The notes under the pieces were generated by a model. The model did no database searches, was not told where the DNA came from, and worked only from the letters and a program-made list of their open reading frames with translations. Positions 39,001 to 47,034 of a DNA stretch of 64,000 nt are shown here, piece by piece. Within the stretch, counting starts at the first letter, position 1, and every line of letters starts with the position of its first letter. Source of the DNA: JBCAXA01 sp038534295 (GTDB lineage: Bacteria; Pseudomonadota; Gammaproteobacteria; Steroidobacterales; Woeseiaceae); the NCBI GenBank assembly GCA_038534295.1, contig JBCAXA010000001.1, forward strand, positions 1,302,001 to 1,366,000. Direction: 5' to 3'. Both the position numbers and the translations under genes were made by a program.

Positions 39001-39127
39001 GTTGATCCGCTTCCTGAGCAAACGTTGTCGCACTTGCGATTGCAGCGAAGCTTGCGGCCAAGATTGCATTCGCTCTATTTGGTTCTGGCGCGAGACCTGA
39101 GTGAGTGATCTGCTTTGCTCTGAACAT
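36023..39127 (-). CDS. TonB-dependent receptor of alginate locus (second)
   Basis: About 1034 residues. Signal peptide, TonB box EEIVVTGIRAT, plug (ALETITGATSHQENGGATELSIRG) and a barrel ending in LFLGLTAKY. The start at 39127 has GAGAG upstream and begins the signal peptide. An ATG at 39190, 1 bp after the preceding stop and with GAGGAA upstream, would add 21 residues and cannot be excluded. It is cotranscribed with the modular lipoprotein upstream and two PL7 lyases downstream, so alginate oligomers are the expected ligand. Confidence 0.94.
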   Translation of the reverse strand: MFRAKQITHSGLAPEPNRANAILAASFAAIASATTFAQEADQPSTSATEVEEIVVTGIRATVQSTIDIKRDSTQIVDGLSSDEIGDIPALSIGDALETITGATSHQENGGATELSIRGLGPFLGTTVVNGREATNGGGNRAVNFSIFPSEMFNKIAIHKSQSAEYIEGAVSGQVHLDTKKPLVYGKRLLQADVKAAHSPDETNITGGQDFGSRATFAYIDQFYFDSGMRLGVSLGVQVRDEANPEQEYQTTSGGGRLEACELTSFSPNALPTDTDGRCDDGAAGVSNDRIQALIDSNPNYNSVDDIPFAYIPRDHRYRQNTTNDEREALFGSIQLQPNDRLDITLDYQYSERDQQELRKDLQWGSTQEDLSALTSNPTTGVVSSSVSETVIHSFTTDFQRLEEYDGFGINLDFSLTDSLTLNLDYALSETTRTETDVELRLGATDNNLVGGNRDDFTVRLDTNQGESGVAIATILDDGGNGFEVTDPSYFNARDRARIRARQITRENTLDALRADLAWQPESGPIRTIKAGARFSSMEYLELGGLRNAPGESLFEDEDLITPNGGADNAVTDATLANVLACADQSFPESSFLSNVRDGNLITNSSSGTSVNQFATFNFDCAANAWLANYGGLSGIQLQNGITSGTNDVTEDTVAFYIQADFESELGGLPIRGNIGARVVDTEITSVGYRGPITVEEIDGVGFVVTEGDPGQLGFETDVQENSYQEFLPSFTLIADLDEDLIFRGGIYRGMSRPDPHAFGNGRAIQDNDVGNAYSSLSEAVNGISATGNPLLEPILSTNVDLGLEWYPNENSLVAGLVYWKEFNGGFETVAQSETFNLDGNQVQGIVETTQISGDKSTITGFEVTLIHSFDYLPGFWSGFGGKFSFNYADSDFEFEDQNGGDGIGVTIDQQTGESTSTPLIGIVPSANLFGLSRSVSSTQLYWSDDRWYIQAIHNRRTGYFQQFTRDVFGRVRYTRTTERLDLRVRYKLTDNIRLSLEAKNILDEPRGDDRAIEGNTFQALSYGPRLFLGLTAKY

Positions 39128-39191
39128 GCTGAATCTCTCATTTCTTTTGCCGTTCTGGTTGGATTTTTCAAGTGCCTTGTGCGCGCGCATC

Positions 39192-42100
39192 TTATTCCTC
39201 CACTCCGACCGTAGCCTCGGAGGTACTCGAGTTATACGGTGACGCAGCGTTATCGGTGTCGAGGGAATCACCGTCCAGGTATGACTCGAAGTCATCGGTG
39301 AATACGGCTGTTGTACCGGCGGTATCAGAGAAGATCTCTATTTCGTCGATACTGAAGATTCCTGTTGCAGCCCGAACGCCGCTGTTGTCTCCGAAACGGA
39401 AGGCAATGTGCGTTACGCCACCAAATGGAGTGTTGTCCGGAATAAATGGCGCAAGACTGACATCGTCAACCGTGATCGTGACCGTTGGCAGCATTGCGGT
39501 ATCTCCGCCCGGGTACTCCCAGGTGACTTGCACGTTCATGAATGCATCTAACGTATGCGGCAGTGATGACGTATCAATCGAGCTTGGGTTTCGAACACCG
39601 AAACTGTCGTCCCGAATGCGGAAATCGAGAATCGCGCCGGCGTTGTTGGTGTCTCCGTTAAACAAGGTGATAAAGGCATCACCGTCCCCAAAGGAATCGT
39701 CCAACCTTTTCACCGCGACATTTAGTCGCCCTGCCGCCAACGGGCCGTCGGCTTCGAGCGCGTACCGCAATTCGCCCGTATCGCCGGCATCGGTATCGAT
39801 GATCTCGGCGATCTTGTTGCCCGGAGTGCCGGGTCCGCTTGCCTCGCCCGCTTCCGCTGCGACGGTCGCCTCCGAAGTGCTCGAGTTGTACGGCGATGCA
39901 GCGTTGTCGGTGTCGAGCGAATCGCCTTCCAGATAGGACTCGAAGTTGTCAGCGAACACGCGCGTCATTCCATCCGTGTCTGCGTAGATGCCCAAGTCGT
40001 CGACACTGAATACGCCGGTTGCCTCGCGCACACCGCTGTTGTCGCCGAAGCGGAAAGCAACGTGCGTTACGCCGCCGAAGGAAGAGTTGTCTGTCGTATA
40101 CGGCGCTAGGGCGACACCATCGACGGAGATTGTCACCGTTGGAAGCAGCGTGGTATCGCCACCCGGATACTCCCAGATGATGAGCACATCCATAAACGCA
40201 TCCAGCGTGTGAGGTAGCGATGACGTGTCGACCGTGCTCGGGCTTCTAACACCGAAACTGTCGTCCCGGATACGGAAATCGAGAATGGCGCCGGCGTTGT
40301 TGGTGTCGGCATTGAACAAGGTGATGAACGCGTCACCATTGCCGAGATCGTCATCCAGTCGCTTCACGGACACCTCCAGGCGACCCGCCGCCAGCGGGCC
40401 GTCGCCGCCGAGCGCGTACCGCAGCTCACCGGTATCGCCGGAATCGGTGTCGATGATTTCGGCAAGTTTGTTGCCCGGACTGCCGGGACCTCCCGCACCG
40501 GCAATGGTCTCTACAGTGGCTTCCGATGTGCTCGAGTTGTAGGGCGACGCAGCGTTGTCGGTGTCCAGCGAGTCGCCCTCCAAGTAAGACTCGAAGTCAT
40601 CGGAGAAGACTTCCGCGAAACCCGCCGCATCTGAGTAGATGGCCAGATCGTCAACACTGACCTTGCCGGTGGCTTCCCGCACACCACTGTTGTCACCGAA
40701 CCGGACGGCGACGTGCGTCACACCACCGACAGAATTATTGTCCGGCGTAAATGGCGGCAGACTAACCCCGTCCACCGAGATCGTCACCACTGGGTTAACG
40801 GAGGTAGCTCCGCCCGGATATTCCCAGGTGATACGCACGTCCATGAATGCATCCAGCGTATGCGGCAACGATGACGTATCGATGCCACTCGGACTCCTGA
40901 TACCGAAACTGTCATCACGGATACGAAAGTCGAGAATGGCACCGTCGTTGTTGGTCGCCGAATTGAACAAGGTGATGAAGGCATCACCGTCACCAAGATC
41001 GTCGTCCAGTCTTTTGATCTTCAGTTCCACTCGCCCTTGCGCCAGTGGACCATCGCCACCCAACGCGTACCGCAACTCACCGGTATCGCTGGCATCGGTA
41101 TCGACAATGACGGCGACATTGGTGTTGCCTCCGCTCGGGGCACCACCGACGCCGTTAATGGTAATCACCAGCTCGGCAGTGGTTCCGTCTACCGATGCGA
41201 TTTGGATGGTATCGGTCAGGCGGTCGCCCTGAACCATCGCAGCGATCGTTGGATTGGTCGTGTCGAGCGTGTATTCCCACGTGCCGGATGGCAGAATCGA
41301 GAACGTTCCGTACGTGGTTGCTGAATTGGTTTGCTCGACGAGCATGTCTTCGCCCGGATCGGGATCGATTACGGTCACCATGTCCATGAGCACTTCGGTG
41401 CTGTCGCTATTGATCGCGCCGACCAAGTTGAAGAAAGCCGCCGGGGTCGCGCCTCCGTCCGCACTTCTGTCAAACACCGCGACCGTTGCATCGACCGAGT
41501 CGGGATAGTCGATGGAACCCGTGAACGATTCCCCGACGTTGTAGCTTTCGAAATCATCCATGAACGCCAGTGTGGTTCCGCCGGTGTCAGAGAATATTTC
41601 GACGTTGTCGATGAAATAGGAGCCGAACGGTATTACGGTACCGTTGTCACCGAAACGCCATTGAACACGTTCAACGCCTTCACTGAACCACTGATTCAGG
41701 TCCGTGAAATCGGGATCCACGACTGCTGCTGTTGAGAACGGCCCGCCGCCCAGTACCTCGCCGTTGATGAGAATCGTGATCTGATTCTCTTGAGACATAT
41801 CCCAGATGATCTCGATGTCGTACCACTCGTTCGGTGTGAACGGCGCTTCGATGATGCCGCCTGGGTAGGCTGCGTTGTCAGTGTTCCTCACTAAGAACCG
41901 CGGGTCTCGGGCGCTGCCATCATCGTTCGTAGCCGACCCCTGAATGCGAAGATCAACCAGTGACTCCGAAGAGCTGCCGGAAGAGCCATAGAGCGTGATA
42001 TAGGCATCTTTTTGATTGCCATCGTCCGCGAGGGCTTCGGTCTTCAGGAATGAGAACGACAGCCTGCCCTGCAGTTGGTGCGGATCCAAGTTGAGTCGTA

Positions 42101-43478
42101 ACTCACCGGTGTCACCGTTGATGGTGTTTCTAATCTCGGCGACTTGCGTCAGCGCTGTAATACGGATCAGCAGATTGGCGGCCGTACCGTCGACGGAGGT
42201 TAATGGGATGATGTCGGTTACGGACTCACCAACGTCCAGGCCGGCCACGACTGGATCCATCGTGCCAAGCACGTAGGTCCAAGCGCCGCTCTCGGCGATG
42301 CTGAACGTGCCGTAGGTTGTTTGGACATCTGTTTGGGCAACGACCCTGTCTTCGCCAAAGTTCACGTCGGTAACGGTGACGGTCCCGTTGAGCGGCGCCA
42401 CTTGATCATTGGGAATCGACGCACTCAAGCCGTCAAACTCAGCCGGTTCCGGCAAGTTGTTGATAGCGCCTTGTACCGTGGTCAACGCGTCCGAATCGAG
42501 ATTGCCCGCGACCGGCGAAGCGGCTAGATCGATGACCGCTTGGTTGACGTCGTCCAGCGTGGCTTGCGAAAACGTACCATCAGCTAAATCCATGCTGAGG
42601 CTGGTGAGGATTTCTCCAGCTGATGCGCCCGGGTCGTTGGCATCCAGTTGAGAAATCAACGCCAACGCGGTTGCATATCTGCCAGGATCATCGTTGTTGG
42701 CTGCAGTGGTCGCCAAGTTGGTTGGCGCGGTTTGGGTAATATCGTTGGCGACGCCAAAATTGATGCCGACAGCTTCGTTGTAGGTAGACAATGCTGCCTT
42801 TAGATCGCCCGCCGTTTCGGCAAGCTGGGCCGCAATTTCCGTTAGTGGCGATACGGTAAAAACAGCGTCACCTTGAACGTCGACGACTGCTCGCGTATCG
42901 GGCGCATCGAGGACGGTACCGCTCGCCTCATCGACATAGGTTCCGCCGGTGCAGGACACCAGCGCTGCGCCATCAACGGGGACGAGGTCCCCGAAGCTCA
43001 CCGAACCGCTGCCAGATGTTGCCGAGGCCAACGCGGCTCCCACAACACCCATGGCATCGATGGCGGCTATTTCGCAAACCGCGCCGTCGACCAAGCCGTG
43101 AAAATAGAGCGCTCCGAGCGTGAATGCCGCTTGAATATCTTGTGGTGCAGACTCAACGGTCTCGCGAAGACCGGGCGAGTCGGTGTACCGAACCACAACC
43201 GTTACTGACTGGCTGCCTTCGTTTGAGGTCAACGTGTATGAGGAAGAGGTCGCGCCGGTGATCGGCGCACCGTTCGAGTACCACTGGTAGCTCTCGCTGC
43301 CCGACTGAACGCCGTCGGGATCCGCTATCGATGCCGAGAGGGTTCCGCCTACTACAGCGTCGCCACTGATGCTGGCGACACCATTTGAGCCTGGCACCAG
43401 AGGGATACTGTCTCTATCGCTGCCGCAGCCAACGAGCATCGTAAACAGCACTGCGCAAAAAAGGACCTTATGACTCAT
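39192..43478 (-). CDS. Giant modular surface lipoprotein with VCBS-like and repeated jelly-roll-like modules
   Basis: 1428 residues. Lipobox LVGCGSD anchors it. The N-terminal third contains an Ig/PKD-like segment (SYQWYSNGAPI) and a helical stretch. Two VCBS-like repeats (TTYGTFSI..GAWTYVL and TTYGTFSI..GTWEYTL) alternate with one diverged and three very similar modules of about 217 residues, each with GELRYAL, DAFITLFN, LDFRIRDDSFG, WEYPGG and VRFGDNSG, then FSDDFESYLEGDSLDTDN. The modules look like concanavalin/laminin-G-type beta-sandwiches. No catalytic motif is seen. The operon context suggests an alginate-binding surface protein feeding the receptor encoded next, a role that would parallel SusD; this is inference. 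Confidence 0.88.
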   Translation of the reverse strand: MSHKVLFCAVLFTMLVGCGSDRDSIPLVPGSNGVASISGDAVVGGTLSASIADPDGVQSGSESYQWYSNGAPITGATSSSYTLTSNEGSQSVTVVVRYTDSPGLRETVESAPQDIQAAFTLGALYFHGLVDGAVCEIAAIDAMGVVGAALASATSGSGSVSFGDLVPVDGAALVSCTGGTYVDEASGTVLDAPDTRAVVDVQGDAVFTVSPLTEIAAQLAETAGDLKAALSTYNEAVGINFGVANDITQTAPTNLATTAANNDDPGRYATALALISQLDANDPGASAGEILTSLSMDLADGTFSQATLDDVNQAVIDLAASPVAGNLDSDALTTVQGAINNLPEPAEFDGLSASIPNDQVAPLNGTVTVTDVNFGEDRVVAQTDVQTTYGTFSIAESGAWTYVLGTMDPVVAGLDVGESVTDIIPLTSVDGTAANLLIRITALTQVAEIRNTINGDTGELRLNLDPHQLQGRLSFSFLKTEALADDGNQKDAYITLYGSSGSSSESLVDLRIQGSATNDDGSARDPRFLVRNTDNAAYPGGIIEAPFTPNEWYDIEIIWDMSQENQITILINGEVLGGGPFSTAAVVDPDFTDLNQWFSEGVERVQWRFGDNGTVIPFGSYFIDNVEIFSDTGGTTLAFMDDFESYNVGESFTGSIDYPDSVDATVAVFDRSADGGATPAAFFNLVGAINSDSTEVLMDMVTVIDPDPGEDMLVEQTNSATTYGTFSILPSGTWEYTLDTTNPTIAAMVQGDRLTDTIQIASVDGTTAELVITINGVGGAPSGGNTNVAVIVDTDASDTGELRYALGGDGPLAQGRVELKIKRLDDDLGDGDAFITLFNSATNNDGAILDFRIRDDSFGIRSPSGIDTSSLPHTLDAFMDVRITWEYPGGATSVNPVVTISVDGVSLPPFTPDNNSVGGVTHVAVRFGDNSGVREATGKVSVDDLAIYSDAAGFAEVFSDDFESYLEGDSLDTDNAASPYNSSTSEATVETIAGAGGPGSPGNKLAEIIDTDSGDTGELRYALGGDGPLAAGRLEVSVKRLDDDLGNGDAFITLFNADTNNAGAILDFRIRDDSFGVRSPSTVDTSSLPHTLDAFMDVLIIWEYPGGDTTLLPTVTISVDGVALAPYTTDNSSFGGVTHVAFRFGDNSGVREATGVFSVDDLGIYADTDGMTRVFADNFESYLEGDSLDTDNAASPYNSSTSEATVAAEAGEASGPGTPGNKIAEIIDTDAGDTGELRYALEADGPLAAGRLNVAVKRLDDSFGDGDAFITLFNGDTNNAGAILDFRIRDDSFGVRNPSSIDTSSLPHTLDAFMNVQVTWEYPGGDTAMLPTVTITVDDVSLAPFIPDNTPFGGVTHIAFRFGDNSGVRAATGIFSIDEIEIFSDTAGTTAVFTDDFESYLDGDSLDTDNAASPYNSSTSEATVGVEE
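39226..41110 (-). repeat. Three tandem DNA repeats of about 651-654 bp within the lipoprotein gene
   Basis: CTCGAG at 39226, 39880 and 40531 marks equivalent points in three successive copies (spacing 654 and 651 bp). Long stretches are near-identical at DNA level, so the copies are recent duplications or homogenised by recombination. Confidence 0.85.
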
Positions 43479-43755
43479 TACGCTGAACTCCCATATCAAC
43501 GCCATAGCTGGTTTTCACCTGCCAGGTAGCTGCCGCGTTTTCGATTCGGCGCATCAGAGGGACCAGATTGCTCGCAGCTTGGCCGCACCGAAGGTCGAAA
43601 GCGGTCTTGTTATGAATGAAGACGACGTGGTCATCGCTCGCGCGAAGACCGATGCGAGACTGGCTTCCCGGCGTGATTACGGCGACGCCGGCCAACGGTG
43701 CGTCTAGGCTCACCTTCATGAACGGAAAACCACTCAGGGCGTGGCTCTTACGCAT
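43468..43755 (-). CDS. Small protein of unknown function, first gene of receptor operon
   Basis: 95 residues. The ATG at 43755 has a strong GGGGGGA site 6 bp upstream, like the receptor genes. The 3' end overlaps the lipoprotein start by 11 bp, so translation is probably coupled. The sequence (HVVFIHNKTAFDLRCGQAA) has no signal peptide and no family I recognise. Tryptophan halogenase-associated and SapC-like small proteins sometimes precede receptors, but I see no match. Confidence 0.65.
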   Translation of the reverse strand: MRKSHALSGFPFMKVSLDAPLAGVAVITPGSQSRIGLRASDDHVVFIHNKTAFDLRCGQAASNLVPLMRRIENAAATWQVKTSYGVDMGVQRNES

Positions 43756-43828
43756 CTCGGTCCCCCCAATTGCGTATTTGAGTTTGCCGACGGAATCGGC
43801 CGCATGACTTACCAGTGGGTGCTCATAT

Positions 43829-43839
43829 TGGTCTTATCA
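43829..43839. promoter_or_regulatory. Candidate FadR/GntR operator, receptor operon site 1
   Basis: TGGTCTTATCA has one mismatch to TNGTNNNACNA, 74 bp upstream of the first gene of the receptor/PL7 operon. Confidence 0.45.
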
Positions 43840-43863
43840 ATTTTTTGATTATATTCACCGATC

Positions 43864-43874
43864 TGGTAAGACCA
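43864..43874. promoter_or_regulatory. Candidate FadR/GntR operator, receptor operon site 2 (best match)
   Basis: TGGTAAGACCA is a perfect TGGT-NNN-ACCA inverted repeat, extended by one pair to CTGGTAAGACCAG. It is the best operator candidate in the window. Confidence 0.55.
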
Positions 43875-44286
43875 GTCTTGATTATGCTTTTATCACTGTG
43901 GAAAAGGCAAGAGCCATTGAAGATGAGTTGCCTGCAGCAAAAATTTTCAGCCGAACTGGCGATAAATCACTGAAAACACAGCCTCTCTCGACCGGGCCAT
44001 TATTTGATTATTGGTAAGAAGATTTGGCCCACCAAATTGCGAGCCTGCGTTTCCGGGGGTTTTCCAAAGCTTGCTACCGTTGGACGGCGGTCGAATTCCC
44101 ACAATGCCGGCTGGCTCCTACAGCGGGCGCGATCTCCTCGTGTGTTTCGACTGAGTGCCTCGCAAAGCGAGATTTTGGCGGCGGCGAGCGAGTCAATGGC
44201 TGTGGCGACGGTCCATGGCGGGACACTCGCGCACACGCCGGGCGAGAAACTGACCGAGAATTGTTTGACCGACGCTTGAGAGCTAA
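43875..44286. other. Non-coding stretch at right end of alginate locus
   Basis: About 410 bp between the operator sites and the right direct repeat. It includes a weak operator-like half-site (TGGTAAGAAGA at 44012). Short open frames on both strands lack ribosome sites and composition of real genes. Base composition changes from AT-rich to GC-rich across it. Confidence 0.4.
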
Positions 44287-44420
44287 GCCGCGGCTGGCCC
44301 GGAGACATCGACGATCGCGTGCTTTGTCAGTGCGCGGAAGTCGTTGCGGCGACACCGCAGGCGCATTTGATTGACCCGAGTATTCTCAGTGCCTGCGAGA
44401 TTCCGGACGCCGACGACTAA
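44280..44420 (+). pseudogene. 5'-truncated copy of the small gene at 19162
   Basis: The reading frame of the small gene is kept through the repeat and ends with a new tail (SACEIPDADD, stop at 44418-44420). In-frame TGA at 44277 and absence of a start codon show that the 5' part is missing. It may be the original 3' end of the gene separated from its 5' end by insertion of the alginate locus. Confidence 0.6.
44287..44398 (+). repeat. Right copy of 112-bp direct repeat flanking the alginate locus
   Basis: Copy of 19211-19322 with one mismatch, same orientation. It begins without the first 17 codons of the small gene and ends in a different short tail. Confidence 0.95.
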
Positions 44421-44508
44421 ACGGCGTTTGGCGGGCGCCGCTCGTGTAGCCCGCGATTCTCAGCATGCGTGTGAGACCGCTCTCGCGCATGACGCGCAAC
44501 GGCCGCCG

Positions 44509-44922
44509 CTACTGCGCGGCTAGGTCTCGCTGCGGCGGTCGCCTAAGAAACCAACTGCGTGCGTGCACGGCAATCAGCACCAGTGCGCCAAGCGTAGTCA
44601 GCAGGGTCTCGTGCGGCGTTTCGACAAACGCGGCATACATGAGCAGTGCGAGGCCGATTGCACCACCGGCGACGATCAGCGGCGCACTGCCGGATCGCAA
44701 CGCCCGCGATACCGTCCATAGCGTTGCCGGCGCGGCCGCGATCACCAATGCAACGTGCAGCCACTCGGCGTCTGCCAGCAAAGCCGCGGTCGGGACAAAT
44801 GCCACCAGCGCCGGCAGCGCCAAACAATGAGCAATGCAGAGCATCGAGCAACACATCGCGTAAACGTCTATGCCGCCGCCTGCGGGTCGCGCGGCAGGCT
44901 GCTGAGCTTGGTTTTCAGTCAC
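44509..44922 (-). CDS. MerC-domain membrane protein
   Basis: 137 residues starting at GTG, with about four hydrophobic segments. The first membrane region carries MCCSMLCIAHCLALP, the paired cysteines and CxxHC-like pattern of MerC proteins. MerC proteins move Hg(II) or other metals across the inner membrane; chromosomal copies without mer genes often belong to zinc-responsive sets. A Zur-like box lies 64 bp upstream. Confidence 0.88.
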   Translation of the reverse strand: MTENQAQQPAARPAGGGIDVYAMCCSMLCIAHCLALPALVAFVPTAALLADAEWLHVALVIAAAPATLWTVSRALRSGSAPLIVAGGAIGLALLMYAAFVETPHETLLTTLGALVLIAVHARSWFLRRPPQRDLAAQ

Positions 44923-44985
44923 TTGAGATATCTTGTTGGTTGCGTTGCGCTCGGATTTCGCGCCGCAATTGGAAACTGTCAGAAC

Positions 44986-44998
44986 GTTACATTATAGC
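44986..44998. promoter_or_regulatory. Zur-like box upstream of MerC gene
   Basis: GTTACATTATAGC resembles the core of gammaproteobacterial Zur boxes (GTTATANTATAAC) and the site before folE2 at 48001. It is just upstream of the minus-strand MerC gene. Confidence 0.5.
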
Positions 44999-45084
44999 GT
45001 CTTAGTCGCCTGATCCAACGCAACACCCTGCCCGGATACGCGCTGATTCGCTGGCCTACCTCGGGCGTGGCATCCGCCTCGCAT

Positions 45085-46014
45085 CTACGACTGTGCTGCG
45101 CGCCAATGCGCGACGATCTCAGCCGGTCCAGCGCTCCAAGCCTTTTGCGTTCCCGTGATGTGTGCGAGCACGTGTTCCAGCGCACGAATCCGGTGCGGCT
45201 GGCCGAGCATCCACGGATGCACGTTCAACGCGAGCAGCCGACCGCTGTTTGAGGCCTCGGCCTCCGCGATCAAAAAGTCGCAGGAATCGACGATCTGTTC
45301 CGCCCATTCCATTTCCGAATGGCCGTTTTGCAGAATGATGAAACGATCTTCCAACTCGGTGGAAAGTGGCAGCGCGATGAGTTCGCCGGACGGCGTGCGA
45401 AACGGAAACGGCAAATCGTCGTTGATCCAGTCGCACATAAATTCAACACCGTGCTCGACGAGCAGTTGTGGGGTGTTGGCACTCTGGCTCTTGCCGGGGC
45501 TCAACCAACCCAGCACGGGTCGCTCAGTCGCGTCCCGCAGCACGGCAAGAGAACGGGCGACGACGTCGCGTTCCGCCGACTCGTCCTGGCCGCCGAAGTG
45601 CGGCGTATCCATGTCCCAGCCATGGCATAGCAGCTCGTGGTCACGCTCGACGACGCGACGGAGCAAATAAGGCGCGCGCTCGGCCAATCGAGCGTTCATC
45701 GCAACGCTGGCGGTAACCCCAAAGCGATCGAGCGCCTGGAAGATTCGGAACACACCGACACGGTTACCGTAGTCGCGTAGCGTGTAGTGCCGTAGGTCCG
45801 GATAGGCGGTCACCATACCGCCGGGCGGCGCGAACGGCTGGCCGCGCTGGTCGAGCGGGAAGTATTGCAGCGCGATGTTCACCCACAGGGCGAGCGGCTT
45901 GTTGCCTGGCCAAGTGACGGGCGAACGGTCGGCCAGCATCGACCAATCGTAAAGATCGTGATCCATGCCGTACCCGCGGCGCGCATACCGCAAGTAGTCG
46001 TCATCCAAACTCAT
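45085..46014 (-). CDS. Polysaccharide deacetylase family protein (PuuE-like)
   Basis: 309 residues of the NodB-homology fold. Features are the metal-binding start (LALWVNIALQYFP), RDYGNRVGVFRIFQAL, the CHGWDMDTP segment, and GWLSPGKSQSANTPQLL. It is similar in layout to the next gene upstream, with which it overlaps by 4 bp. Family members of this length resemble PuuE-type allantoinases or amidases rather than peptidoglycan deacetylases. No signal peptide is seen, so it is cytoplasmic. The substrate is unknown. Confidence 0.9.
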   Translation of the reverse strand: MSLDDDYLRYARRGYGMDHDLYDWSMLADRSPVTWPGNKPLALWVNIALQYFPLDQRGQPFAPPGGMVTAYPDLRHYTLRDYGNRVGVFRIFQALDRFGVTASVAMNARLAERAPYLLRRVVERDHELLCHGWDMDTPHFGGQDESAERDVVARSLAVLRDATERPVLGWLSPGKSQSANTPQLLVEHGVEFMCDWINDDLPFPFRTPSGELIALPLSTELEDRFIILQNGHSEMEWAEQIVDSCDFLIAEAEASNSGRLLALNVHPWMLGQPHRIRALEHVLAHITGTQKAWSAGPAEIVAHWRAAQS

Positions 46015-46952
46015 GCCGCACCGCCTTGACCGGTACCTCGAGCGGCAATATCAGCAACCGCTGCATTGTAGTGATGCTCGATGTAGTGCTCGGCGATCTC
46101 TCGACCGGTTGTCACCCAGACCTCGCTATGGCCAGTGATGTACTCCAAGGCCTCTTCGAATGCCTTCATCCGATGCGGGTGTGCGACTTGGTACGCGTGC
46201 AGCGGCACGCACATCACCACCGGGTTGTCGGCGCCTTCGGCGTAGAGTCGATCGAAATTCGCTTTGATCATTTCTCCGTAGCGACGGGGCTCGATCTTGT
46301 TCACGACGTAGACGATGGTGTCGTTCATCTCCAGCGAATACGGTACCGAGATGAACTTCTTGCCCGAGCGAACCGTTACGGGCGTCGGCTGGTCGTCGTG
46401 AAACAAATCGCAGGTGTAGATGCCACCCGCCTCCGCGAACAGGTCCAGGGTTTGCTCGGTATGCGTCAGCGCCGGTGCCAGGTAACCCGCGCAGGGTTTC
46501 TCGGTATGTTTGAGGATCGTTGCCATCGCCTCCTCAATGACCGTGCGCTCTTGTTGCTCACTCATGCCGTACACGTAGCGCGTGTTGTAAATGCCGTGGC
46601 TGAAGAACTCCCAGTCTCGCTCGCGACACATCGCGATGATCTCGGGATGGTGATCGCACAGCGCCGTCGACAGTGAAATCGAGCCACGCACGCCGTATTT
46701 GTCGAGCAGCTGCATCAAACGCATGTGACCCACGCGATTGCCGTAGTCGCGTGTGGCGTAGCCGTGAACGTCAGGCACCGGCTTCGGCCAAGCGCTGCGA
46801 TGTGGATTGACGGCGGGGTCGAGCTCGTAAAACTCGATGTTCGGCGCCACCCAGAAAGCGACCCGGGCATCGCCCGGCCAAGCGATCTTTGGCCGGTTTT
46901 CGTAAGGCCAGTACTCATAAAGACCAGGGTCAGAGCGCATCTGTCTCTCCAC
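46011..46952 (-). CDS. Polysaccharide deacetylase family protein (PuuE-like)
   Basis: 313 residues, paralogous to the downstream neighbour. Motifs include VAFWVAPNIEFYELDP, RDYGNRVGHMRLMQLL, FFSHGIYNTRYVYG and GYLAPALTHTEQTLDLF. It is cytoplasmic. The pair may form a heteromer or act on successive intermediates of a small amide substrate, given the isochorismatase-type hydrolase encoded 82 bp upstream. Confidence 0.9.
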   Translation of the reverse strand: MERQMRSDPGLYEYWPYENRPKIAWPGDARVAFWVAPNIEFYELDPAVNPHRSAWPKPVPDVHGYATRDYGNRVGHMRLMQLLDKYGVRGSISLSTALCDHHPEIIAMCRERDWEFFSHGIYNTRYVYGMSEQQERTVIEEAMATILKHTEKPCAGYLAPALTHTEQTLDLFAEAGGIYTCDLFHDDQPTPVTVRSGKKFISVPYSLEMNDTIVYVVNKIEPRRYGEMIKANFDRLYAEGADNPVVMCVPLHAYQVAHPHRMKAFEEALEYITGHSEVWVTTGREIAEHYIEHHYNAAVADIAARGTGQGGAA

Positions 46953-47034
46953 GGGTATCGATATTGCTGACGACGCCGTTCAGCATCGCTGCACCGGCTG
47001 GGCGGCTGTTGCGCACGCGAGAAACGCCGCAGCC

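Noticed and set aside
44004..44279. Plus-strand open frame of 91 codons at the right edge of the alginate locus
   Set aside because: No ribosome site, atypical composition and no recognisable motif; competing frames overlap it.
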